Source: Hymenobacter sp. BT730 (GTDB lineage: Bacteria > Bacteroidota > Bacteroidia > Cytophagales > Hymenobacteraceae). From it: a DNA stretch of 64,000 nt. Below the pieces are notes generated by a model. That model saw nothing but the letters and a program-made list of their open reading frames with translations. It was not told where the DNA came from and searched no databases. Location: the NCBI RefSeq assembly GCF_030542105.1, contig NZ_JAUOFB010000008.1, positions 1-64,000 of the forward strand, written 5' to 3'. Positions 8,842-17,003 of the stretch are shown piece by piece (positions within the stretch are counted from its first letter, which is position 1; each line of letters opens with the position of its first letter). A program made the translations under genes and the position numbers.

Positions 8842-10017
8842 ATGCGGATGCAACATTCAAAACTGTTTTTACTGATAACAGCCTGCGGTTGGTTGCTCAG
8901 TCTGAGTGGTTGCATTGAACCGTTTGAACCGGAGGTAAAAGTACAGGACACGAAAGCCCTGGTGGTGGATGGTTTCATCAACAGCACTGGGCGCTCCATC
9001 ATCAAACTCTCCCATACCTATGATCTGGAATCCACGGCCGGACCATTGACGGAAGACAAAGCCCAGGTGTTTATCCAGGGGCAAGGAAATGGGGAGGAGT
9101 ATTTGCTGCGCGAAGTAAAGGGCGGCACCTATGTTTCTGACAGCTTGGTGCTGAACCCAAAGGCCCAGTATCGGCTCTTTTTCAGTACCCGGGATAAAAA
9201 GGAATATGCCTCGGCCTACACCTTAGTCAAGACCAGCCCGCCGATTGATGCCTTGACCTGGAAGGTCGTGCCGCGCGGGTTAGAGCTTTATGCCAACACG
9301 CACGATGAAACGGGCCAGTCCGTTTACTACCGCTGGGACTACACCGAAACCTGGGAATTCACTGCGTATGCCCAGTCCATGCTGCAATACGTCAATGGAC
9401 AGATGGAACCCCGTACGGAGGACATTTACCATTGCTGGCAGACAGTTAACAGCCCTTCGGTCCAACTCACCAATACCAGACGCTTGGCGCAAGACCAGGT
9501 CAAGGCATTCCCCCTGATTGAGTTTGTGGAGGGAGATACGCGCCTGCGCTACAAGTACAGCGTGCTGGTGCGCCAGTATACGATGAGTGCCGAGGAGTAC
9601 CAGTATTGGGAAACGCTGAAAAAGAACACAGAAACCATTGGCTCCCTGTTTGACCCGCTGCCTTCTCAGTCACTGGGCAACATCCGCAACCTGAACAAGC
9701 CCACGGAACCCGTGCTGGGCTATGTGGGCGTCGGCTCCGTATCCCAGAAGCGTATCTTCATTGCCCCACATCAGTTGCCTAGTACCTGGAACTTCAAAAC
9801 CGGAAATGAGAACTGTGGCGACCCAGACACAATTAAACCGCTTCCATTTGTTCCTTTTAAAGAAATTCTGGATGCTCAGTTTGAAGCTGGCAAGCACCTC
9901 CCTATCAAGACATTGTACAATGCTGGGGGAGTGGCCTTTGGCTATACATCTTACCCGGTAGAGTGTGCTGACTGCCGGCTGCGTGGCACCACTACCCGAC
10001 CTACCTTCTGGCAATAG
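8842..10017 (+). CDS. DUF4249 lipoprotein, copy 3
   Basis: A 391-residue DUF4249 paralogue with a signal peptide and the lipobox LSGC (about residues 21-24), the shared EPFEPEVKVQDTKALVVDG block, and the conserved C-terminal ECADC and RPTFWQ. It starts 24 bp after the MG2-domain gene and closes the operon. It is more diverged from copies 1 and 2 than they are from each other, apart from a 94-bp tract identical to copy 2. The final about 70 residues are unique, suggesting that the three proteins share a scaffold but differ in a variable C-terminal face. An internal ATG two codons in (8848) is an equally possible start. About 236 bp without a gene follow; a weak inverted repeat near 10104-10147 could be the operon terminator. 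Confidence 0.88.
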   Translation: MRMQHSKLFLLITACGWLLSLSGCIEPFEPEVKVQDTKALVVDGFINSTGRSIIKLSHTYDLESTAGPLTEDKAQVFIQGQGNGEEYLLREVKGGTYVSDSLVLNPKAQYRLFFSTRDKKEYASAYTLVKTSPPIDALTWKVVPRGLELYANTHDETGQSVYYRWDYTETWEFTAYAQSMLQYVNGQMEPRTEDIYHCWQTVNSPSVQLTNTRRLAQDQVKAFPLIEFVEGDTRLRYKYSVLVRQYTMSAEEYQYWETLKKNTETIGSLFDPLPSQSLGNIRNLNKPTEPVLGYVGVGSVSQKRIFIAPHQLPSTWNFKTGNENCGDPDTIKPLPFVPFKEILDAQFEAGKHLPIKTLYNAGGVAFGYTSYPVECADCRLRGTTTRPTFWQ

Positions 10018-10253
10018 CGGACCATTATTCAATTGCTGAGAATTTAGCCTCAATAACAGGGCCATTTCACCCACAGCTTATCTTTCAAGAGGCATGCTTG
10101 CGCCTTCTGGCTTAGCGCCGGGCCCTCATGCAGCCAACACCCAGAAGCCACCTTAACCCACTCAAGATGTTGGCAGAAAAGCAGGAATAGCCTTTTTTTC
10201 CGACTAAAAGCGGTTTTTCACGTACGCACTAAGGATGTTTACCCTTTATCCTG

Positions 10254-12434
10254 ATGCGTATGTCCAGAACGATTATTGTTTCTAACCGCCTTCCTACTAA
10301 AGTTCAGCGTACCGAAGATAGCCTCACATTTCATCCCAGTGAGGGGGGCCTGGCTACTGGTTTAGGCTCTATTTACAAGCGGGATGGGAACGTCTGGGTG
10401 GGCTGGCCTGGCATAGAAGTACAGGATGGAATGGAGGAAGAATATGTGCGGGAGCAGCTGAAGGCCGATAGTATGTCGCCAGTATTTCTGACGGAAGCGG
10501 AAATCCGGGATTTTTACGAGGGTTTCAGTAACTCCACGCTGTGGCCTACTTTCCACTATTTTACCCAGTACGCCACCTACGAGCAGTCCCACTGGGACGC
10601 CTATGTGGCCGTGAATGAGAAATTCTGCCAGGCCGTGCTGGAGCAAACCGGTCCACTGGATACCATTTGGGTGCACGACTACCAGCTGCTGCTGCTGCCA
10701 GAAATGCTGCGGCGCGCCCGTCCGGACGCTACCATTGGCTTTTTCCTGCATATCCCCTTCCCTTCCTATGAGCTGATCCGTGTGCTGCCTTGGCGCACTG
10801 AGTTGCTGCGCGGCATGCTGGGTGCCGACCTTATTGGATTCCACACGTTTGGCTACATGCGCCACTTCCTCAGTGCGGTGTCGCAGCTGCTGGGCTTCTC
10901 CTCCCAGAACGGCCAGATTGAAACGCCCACGCGGGCGATTCTGGTGGATGCATTTCCCATGGGCATTGACTATAAGCGTTATGCCCGGGCGGCGGCTTCC
11001 AAAGTGGCCAAACAGCATGAAGCTGCTTATCGGGAGGCCCTGCAGGAAGAGCGCGTCATTCTGTCCATTGACCGGCTCGACTATACCAAAGGCATTGCGC
11101 AACGCCTGCGTGCTTTTGAGCTGCTGCTGCAGCGCTACCCTGAGTGGCGCGAGCAGGTAAGCCTGATTATGGTGGTGGTACCTTCCCGTGACCAGGTGCC
11201 ACAATATGCTTCCCTGAAAGAAGAAATTGATGAGCTGGTAGGCCGCATCAACGCGCAGTACCGCACCATTACCTGGAACCCCATCCATTACTTCTACCGC
11301 TCATTTCCGCTGGAAGAATTGGCCTCCCTCTACCGCCTGGCTGAGGTGGCCCTTGTAACACCCATGCGTGATGGCATGAACCTGGTAGCCAAAGAGTTTG
11401 TAGCCAGCAAGGCCGATCAATGCGGGGTATTGATTCTGAGCGAGCGAGCCGGCGCGGCCCGGGAGCTGTCCGATGCTATTATCATCAACCCGACAGATAT
11501 GGGACAACTGGCAGAGGCTATGCACGATGCCCTGGTAATGCCTGAGGACGAGCAAAAACAGCGCATGGCTTCCATGCAGGCCCTGGTACGGCAGTACAAC
11601 GTTTTTTCCTGGACCAAGCTATTTATGGCCCGGCTGACCTATAGTAAGATCAAGCAGAAAACCCTGGCCACGGAAATGCTGGACATAGAAGCTTCTGCTC
11701 AACTGCTGCAGGATTATAAAGCGGCTGACCAACGCCTGCTCTTGCTGGATTATGATGGCACGCTGGCTCCTTTCCACCCCGATCCGCAACGTGCCCAACC
11801 CGACCAGGAAGTGCACCTGCTGCTACGTGCGCTATGCGAAAATCCCAAAAACCGCGTAGTCATCATCAGTGGCCGCGACAAAACCACCTTGCAAAAATGG
11901 CTGGGCTATTTGCCCATTGATTTTATTGCCGAGCACGGGGTGTGGCTGCGCCGGGCCGGCGACGACTGGAGCCTGTTTCAGCCCCTACGCAACGACTGGA
12001 AACGGGAAATAAGGCCCGTGCTGGAACTGTATGTAAACCGCACCACCGGCTCCTTTATCGAGGACAAAGACTACTCACTGGTATGGCACTTCCGCCGCGC
12101 CGACGCTGACCTGGGTGCCGTGCGGGCCCGGGAGCTACTCAGCCATTTATCTTTTATGACCAGCAATACCGACTTGCAGGTGCTGGAGGGCAATAAAGTA
12201 GTCGAAATCAAAAATGCCGGCATCAATAAAGGCACTGCCGCTGCCCGCTGGCTTTCTCCGGAGCAGCCGGACTTTATTTTGGCCATTGGTGATGACCGCA
12301 CCGATGAGGATACTTTTCGGGCTATGCCTACCAACGCTTATACGATTAAGGTGGGCCCGGGTGGCCGCTCCCAGGCCCGCTTTCACGTGCTTTCTACTAT
12401 AGAGGTGCGGAAATTGCTGCGTAGCCTGTTGTAG
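10254..12434 (+). CDS. Bifunctional trehalose-6-phosphate synthase/phosphatase
   Basis: A 726-residue fusion. The N-terminal part (about 1-470) is a GT20 OtsA domain: VSNRLPTKV at the start, the HDYQLLLLP and HIPFPSYE substrate-site motifs, LDYTKGI and RDGMNLVAKEF. The C-terminal part (about 490-726) is an OtsB-type HAD phosphatase with the nucleophile motif LLDYDGTLAPF and the acidic motif GDDRTDEDTF. It should join UDP- or ADP-glucose to glucose-6-phosphate and then dephosphorylate the product to trehalose, an osmolyte and stress protectant, in the cytoplasm. The gene stands alone with its own terminator. A GH15 hydrolase lies convergently 1 kb downstream. The second methionine (10260) is also a possible start. 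Confidence 0.95.
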   Translation: MRMSRTIIVSNRLPTKVQRTEDSLTFHPSEGGLATGLGSIYKRDGNVWVGWPGIEVQDGMEEEYVREQLKADSMSPVFLTEAEIRDFYEGFSNSTLWPTFHYFTQYATYEQSHWDAYVAVNEKFCQAVLEQTGPLDTIWVHDYQLLLLPEMLRRARPDATIGFFLHIPFPSYELIRVLPWRTELLRGMLGADLIGFHTFGYMRHFLSAVSQLLGFSSQNGQIETPTRAILVDAFPMGIDYKRYARAAASKVAKQHEAAYREALQEERVILSIDRLDYTKGIAQRLRAFELLLQRYPEWREQVSLIMVVVPSRDQVPQYASLKEEIDELVGRINAQYRTITWNPIHYFYRSFPLEELASLYRLAEVALVTPMRDGMNLVAKEFVASKADQCGVLILSERAGAARELSDAIIINPTDMGQLAEAMHDALVMPEDEQKQRMASMQALVRQYNVFSWTKLFMARLTYSKIKQKTLATEMLDIEASAQLLQDYKAADQRLLLLDYDGTLAPFHPDPQRAQPDQEVHLLLRALCENPKNRVVIISGRDKTTLQKWLGYLPIDFIAEHGVWLRRAGDDWSLFQPLRNDWKREIRPVLELYVNRTTGSFIEDKDYSLVWHFRRADADLGAVRARELLSHLSFMTSNTDLQVLEGNKVVEIKNAGINKGTAAARWLSPEQPDFILAIGDDRTDEDTFRAMPTNAYTIKVGPGGRSQARFHVLSTIEVRKLLRSLL

Positions 12435-12451
12435 CGCCGGATGCAAAACAA

Positions 12452-12493
12452 AACGGCTGGGCTTTCTCCAAAAAAGTAGGCCCAGCCGTTTTT
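12452..12493 (+). terminator. Terminator after the trehalose synthesis gene
   Basis: An 11-bp perfect stem (12452-12462 with 12480-12490) ends in a T-run and sits 17 bp after the stop codon. Confidence 0.85.
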
Positions 12494-12573
12494 ATGTATT
12501 GGCCATACCCGGTCCTTTTCCGCTTCGCCTGGTTTTGCCGTAGCTTGCGGCTTTTCTTAGGCCAACAATACGC

Positions 12574-13296
12574 ATGCCCCTACTTCAGATAGACAACTTG
12601 CAGGTGGAAGTGGTGCGCAAGAATATCCGGACCCTGCGGCTGAGCGTGCATATGCCCGATGGCCGGGTCCGGGTTTCCGTGCCGCTGCGCACTACAGAAA
12701 CCGCTATTCGGGAGCTGGTTATGGCCCGCCGCGCCTGGATTCATAAGCATCAGCAGAACTTTGCGGCCCGGGAGCAGCCCCGGCAGCTGGCCTATATTAC
12801 CGGCGAAATGCATGCCTACCAGGGTCAGGCCTATGAGCTACGGGTATATCCCACCACAGGTCCGGCCCGCGTGGTCCTGCAAGGCCAGCAGTACCTGGAT
12901 TTATATGTGCGCCCCGACAGTTCTGCGGACCAGCGTGGCTTAGTGCTGGCGGCCTGGTACCGGCAGCGCCTGCGGGAGCAGCTACCAGGGCTGCTGGAAA
13001 AGTGGCAGCCCGTGGTAGGCGCGCAGGCCAGCGCCTGGGCTATCAAGCAGATGAAAACCCGCTGGGGTACGTGCAATATTCAGGCAAAGCGTATCTGGCT
13101 GAACCTGGAGCTCATCAAACGGCCCCTTCCCTGCCTGGAATATGTTGTGGTACACGAACTGACGCACTTACATGAGCGCTACCATAATGCCCGTTTCTGG
13201 GGTCTGATGGATGTTTACATGCCCGATTGGCGGCAGCACAAAGCCGAGTTGAACCGGGTGCATCTGCGGAATAATCCCGGGGCCGACGAGTGCTAG
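12574..13296 (+). CDS. YgjP-like zinc metallopeptidase (DUF45/M48-like)
   Basis: A 240-residue cytoplasmic protein. The zinc-binding motif HELTHLHERYH (about residues 194-204), with a downstream FWGLMDVYMPDW segment, is the signature of the YgjP/DUF45 group related to SprT and M48 peptidases. The upstream block KTRWGTCN is also characteristic. There is no signal peptide. The physiological substrate of this family is poorly defined. It is transcribed from its own short upstream region and ends 46 bp before a very long hairpin shared with the convergent GH15 gene. Length and motif order match the family. Confidence 0.88.
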   Translation: MPLLQIDNLQVEVVRKNIRTLRLSVHMPDGRVRVSVPLRTTETAIRELVMARRAWIHKHQQNFAAREQPRQLAYITGEMHAYQGQAYELRVYPTTGPARVVLQGQQYLDLYVRPDSSADQRGLVLAAWYRQRLREQLPGLLEKWQPVVGAQASAWAIKQMKTRWGTCNIQAKRIWLNLELIKRPLPCLEYVVVHELTHLHERYHNARFWGLMDVYMPDWRQHKAELNRVHLRNNPGADEC

Positions 13297-13342
13297 TTTC
13301 CTTCATATCAATGCGCCCCATGGCAGATTAATTAACGCAAAA

Positions 13343-13417
13343 AAACTGCTACGGCCCTGGTTACTTACCTACCCTACTAAAGGTAAGGTAGGTAAGTAAC
13401 CAGGGCCGTAGCAGTTT
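13343..13417. terminator. 31-bp perfect hairpin between convergent genes
   Basis: 13343-13373 is the exact reverse complement of 13387-13417, with a 13-nt loop. It lies between two convergent genes. Read on the minus strand the stem is followed by a T-run (the A-run at 13338-13345), so it works best as terminator of the GH15 gene and may serve both. The stem is much longer than an ordinary terminator. Confidence 0.8.
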
Positions 13418-13430
13418 ACAAATAGAAGCG

Positions 13431-15212
13431 CTACAGGAAATTAGGCTGGTCCAGTTTTTTGGCAATGCGGTAAGCGGCATTCACCAGTCCTACGTGGCTA
13501 TAAGCCTGGGGGAAGTTGCCCCATTGGGAGCCGGTGCGTGCGTCAACATCTTCGCTCAGCAGACCCAGGTGGTTGGTGTAGGTAATAAGCTTTTCAAACT
13601 CCCGGATGGCGTCTTCGGTGCGGCCTACGCAGGCCAGGGTTTCCACGTACCAGAAGGAACATATAAGGAAGGTGGTTTCGGGAGTGCCAAAGTCATCTGG
13701 GTGGCGGTAGCGGTAAAACAGCCCTTCGGGTGTCATTAGCTCTCCTTCCAGGGCGCGCAGGTGCGTGTGGGCCCGCTCGGAATTGGGGTCGAGGTAGCCC
13801 ATCATAATTAACTGCAGCGTGCTGGCATCCAGGTGCGTAGAGCCGATGGCATTCGTATATACGCCGCGCTCTGCATCATAGCATTCTTCAATGCGGTGCG
13901 CGGCTTTATGCATTAGCTCGGTAGCCAATGCCTCCATATCAGCGTTGCCCAGGGCCTTGGCTACCTTGCGGGCGGCGTTGCTGCCCGCCCAATGAAACAG
14001 GTAAGTATAGCAATGGAACTGGGCGATATGCCGGAACTCCCAGAGGCCTGCATCGGGCTGGTCCATAGTGGCCTCGATGCGGTGCAGGGCCTCGTACACC
14101 AGCTTGGAGGGGTTGGTGCGCTCCGGGTCAATAAAGCGGGCATCGACATACAGCGGCAGGAGTGCTACCAGTACCTGCCCATATACATCGTTCTGAATGT
14201 GCGTGAAAGCATCGTTGCCGATGCGCACGGGCTGGTTGCCGAGGTAGCCGGCCAGGGGCAGTTCCTGTTCCGTCAGCTCCGAGGCACCGCTAATGCCATA
14301 GAGCGGCTGGTATTTGTCCTTGACTTTGGTGGAGATGTTGGCGATGTAGTGAAAATACCGCTCCATCTCCTCAAAGTGGCCAATGTTGTTGAAGGAGGTA
14401 AGCGTATAATAGGTGTCGCGCATCCAGCAGTAGCGGTAGTCCCAGTTGCGGGTACTGCCGGGGGCTTCGGGCAGGGAGGTAGTGCTGGCCGCAATAATAG
14501 CCCCGGTGTCTTCGTACTGGTGCAGCTTCAGGGCCAGCGCCGAGCGGATAACGGCTTCCTGGTGAAAGTTGCTGATGCTGGTGCTCTTTACCCATTTGCG
14601 CCAATACTCAATGGTACTACGCAGGAAGCGCTCTGCCGTGCTTTCCAGTGCCGCCTCCAACGGAGCACCATAAGTCAGCACCAGGTAGCGGGGCTCATTC
14701 AGTACGAAATCCTCGCTTTCCAGAATATAGGTAAGCGGAATATCGGTGGTAAGGCGGATTTCTTCATCCAGCCCCAAAAAGGCAATATGGTTAGAGCTGC
14801 GCCGCCGGCTAAGCTCGGTCTGGCCATAGTTGCCTACCGGGTTGCAGCGCACCCGCACCCGAGGGCTGCCCGCCAGCGGCTCCAGCTTTCGAATTATCAT
14901 TAGCGGCTTATAGTACCGCTCATACTGTGGAAAGCGCGGGGCATAATCCGTTACCCGGTAGCGGCCGTTTTCCTGTTCGATTTCCGTACAGAGCACGTTG
15001 GTGTTCTGCAGATAGTACTGCCGGGAACGGAATTCGCCGGATGCAGGCAGCACACTGAATTCGCCGCCTTTTTGGGTATCCAGCAAATCGCCAAACACAA
15101 AGCTGCTATCAAACCGGGGCCAGCACATCCAGGCCACGGAGGTGTCTTTGCGAATAAGGGCCAGAAAGGCGCAATTGCCAATCAAACCCATATCATAGGT
15201 ATGTTTTGCCAT
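13431..15212 (-). CDS. Glycoside hydrolase family 15 protein (glucoamylase/trehalase-like)
   Basis: A 593-residue soluble protein with no signal peptide. The N terminus (about 1-210) is the beta-sandwich typical of bacterial GH15 proteins (MGLIGNCAFLALI, WMCWPRFDSSFVFGDLLD). The C-terminal (alpha/alpha)6 barrel starts near residue 245 with NWDYRYCWMRD, the GH15 active-site fingerprint. Members hydrolyse alpha-glucosidic bonds by inversion; some bacterial ones are trehalases. Being next to, and convergent with, a trehalose synthase/phosphatase makes trehalose turnover a reasonable guess, but the substrate is not settled by sequence. It is divergent from the L,D-transpeptidase gene across a 236-bp AT-rich gap. 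Confidence 0.9.
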   Translation of the reverse strand: MAKHTYDMGLIGNCAFLALIRKDTSVAWMCWPRFDSSFVFGDLLDTQKGGEFSVLPASGEFRSRQYYLQNTNVLCTEIEQENGRYRVTDYAPRFPQYERYYKPLMIIRKLEPLAGSPRVRVRCNPVGNYGQTELSRRRSSNHIAFLGLDEEIRLTTDIPLTYILESEDFVLNEPRYLVLTYGAPLEAALESTAERFLRSTIEYWRKWVKSTSISNFHQEAVIRSALALKLHQYEDTGAIIAASTTSLPEAPGSTRNWDYRYCWMRDTYYTLTSFNNIGHFEEMERYFHYIANISTKVKDKYQPLYGISGASELTEQELPLAGYLGNQPVRIGNDAFTHIQNDVYGQVLVALLPLYVDARFIDPERTNPSKLVYEALHRIEATMDQPDAGLWEFRHIAQFHCYTYLFHWAGSNAARKVAKALGNADMEALATELMHKAAHRIEECYDAERGVYTNAIGSTHLDASTLQLIMMGYLDPNSERAHTHLRALEGELMTPEGLFYRYRHPDDFGTPETTFLICSFWYVETLACVGRTEDAIREFEKLITYTNHLGLLSEDVDARTGSQWGNFPQAYSHVGLVNAAYRIAKKLDQPNFL

Positions 15213-15376
15213 AGAGTATCGGGGCAGTAATCTGGCTTTTACCGCAAAAGCCAGCTGATAAACCTGTTCAGGTTGTACTTGCCGCCAGCCCCTGAGGTTG
15301 TCTTCGATCTTATATAGGCAGGTTCCTGCTTCGGGAAATCCTTCCTTGAGCGCCCCTATATAGCCTTATTTAATTT

Positions 15377-15413
15377 TGAATTATTTCAATAATTTATTAT
15401 ATTGAATAATTCA
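15377..15413. promoter_or_regulatory. AT-rich imperfect palindrome in a divergent promoter region
   Basis: 15377-15391 is the reverse complement of 15400-15413 apart from one extra T, with an 8-nt centre. It sits between the divergent GH15 and L,D-transpeptidase genes. It could be an operator or simply part of AT-rich promoter DNA; no known binding-site consensus is recognised. Confidence 0.35.
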
Positions 15414-15448
15414 CCCTCCTAGGGTCTTTTCTCACTTCATTCTACTGT

Positions 15449-16948
15449 ATGATGCACTTTCTACTGTATGTGAGACTGGGAATTGTCATGCTGGGGTGTC
15501 AGGCCAGTATCTGCCTGGCATACTCCTTCCCTGCTTCTTTACCCGTCCCTGCTCCTTCCCCTTCCATCGTAAGCCAATCCTTACGGGAGTTGCTGGATAC
15601 TACCAGTATTCAATCCACTAAGGCGTTTGAACGGCTAGGGCTGCAAACCGGGGCAGGCGTGCGTGCCTTCTATACGCACCAGGCACTTCAGCCAGTCTGG
15701 ACAACGGACAAGGGCTGGTCGGTTCCTGCTACAAAGGCGCTTCGGGTACTGGCGGCGGCTTCTGCTTATGGCCTCCGGCCGCAGGAATATGGGTGGGCAA
15801 GGCTCCAAGCCCTGACCGACACACTAGGCCGCACCCCTGCGGAAACGCAGCCCCAATTGCTGGCGGCATATGAGCTTACCCTAACGGATGCTTTGTTGCG
15901 CTATGCGCTGCACCTGCGCCACGGCCGCCTGCAAGCTGCTACCCTGCTACCCCAGGTTTACGATACCGTGGCAACCCTGCAAGCCGCGCAGCACCTGAAG
16001 ACAGCCTTGCTCGCCTCTGATTTTGCGCTGACCTTTCTGCGTTTTCAGCCCGACGGCCAAGCCTACCAGCGCCTGCTGGCCGCCTGGCACACCAAGCTAA
16101 AGCTGTTAGCCCCTGATTCAACTGTGGTACTGGACGAAGCCCGGCAAACCGAATTCAAAAGCGTGGCCATTAACCTGGAACGGTGCCGCTGGTATACCAA
16201 AGCCACACCGGATACGGCTTTTCTACTGGTAAATATTCCGGCCTATCGCCTGGACGTAATGGGCCAGGGCCGGGTGCTGCGCAGCCACCGCGTGGTGGTA
16301 GGAAAGCCCGCGCTGCCCACGCCCCAGTTTGACGCGCGTTTGTATTTTTTCACCACAGCCCCCGAGTGGCGCGTGCCCCCCAGCATTGCGGTGCAGGAAA
16401 TATTGCCCCAACTGCGCCGCGACCCTGGCTACCTCTATCGGCACCAATACCATATCTATAATAAGTTGGGGCAGTCCATGAATCCTTACCGCATCAAGTG
16501 GAAAACCATTACGGCGGAAAACTTTCCCTACACCATTCGTCAAATGCCCGGCCCCGATAACTCGCTGGGGAATGTATCTTACTACATGCCCAACGAGCAC
16601 ACCGTTTACCTACACGATACGCCAGCGCGCAAACTGTTTGCGCAGAATCAGCGGGCCTTCAGTCATGGGTGCGTGCGCGTAGAGCAGTCAGTAGAGCTGG
16701 CGGCTTTTCTACTGCGCCGCAGCGGCGCACCCGAGCGGGCCAAACGTCTGGAGCAGGCGGCAGCGCAGTCCTGGACGCAGCGCATTAATCTGCCCCGCTC
16801 CTGGCCCGTGCAGGTGCGTTACTTCACCTGCGAGGCTGGTGCAAACGGGCAGCTTCGGCACTACCCCGATGTGTATGGGCTGGATGCGCCCCTGCTGGCG
16901 GCTTTCTTTGCGGAGGTGCCGGTTGCAGCCCAGGTGACGCCTCGCTAA
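15449..16948 (+). CDS. L,D-transpeptidase (YcbB/LdtD-like)
   Basis: A 499-residue exported enzyme with an N-terminal hydrophobic signal segment (about 1-25). A peptidoglycan-binding/scaffold region (about 50-230) precedes the YkuD catalytic domain (about 245-430), whose motif FSHGCVRVE holds the catalytic cysteine and supporting histidine. Arrangement and length match the YcbB group, in which a helical scaffold is fused to the YkuD fold. It should form 3-3 cross-links in peptidoglycan or attach proteins to it, in the periplasm. Two adjacent ATG codons open the gene. It lies 55 bp upstream of an ABC exporter in the same direction, possibly co-transcribed. Confidence 0.92.
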   Translation: MMHFLLYVRLGIVMLGCQASICLAYSFPASLPVPAPSPSIVSQSLRELLDTTSIQSTKAFERLGLQTGAGVRAFYTHQALQPVWTTDKGWSVPATKALRVLAAASAYGLRPQEYGWARLQALTDTLGRTPAETQPQLLAAYELTLTDALLRYALHLRHGRLQAATLLPQVYDTVATLQAAQHLKTALLASDFALTFLRFQPDGQAYQRLLAAWHTKLKLLAPDSTVVLDEARQTEFKSVAINLERCRWYTKATPDTAFLLVNIPAYRLDVMGQGRVLRSHRVVVGKPALPTPQFDARLYFFTTAPEWRVPPSIAVQEILPQLRRDPGYLYRHQYHIYNKLGQSMNPYRIKWKTITAENFPYTIRQMPGPDNSLGNVSYYMPNEHTVYLHDTPARKLFAQNQRAFSHGCVRVEQSVELAAFLLRRSGAPERAKRLEQAAAQSWTQRINLPRSWPVQVRYFTCEAGANGQLRHYPDVYGLDAPLLAAFFAEVPVAAQVTPR

Positions 16949-17003
16949 ACTATTCCGGGGTTCAGTTGGTATCTTACCTCGCGCACTAAGGCGCTCCTCC
17001 CGC

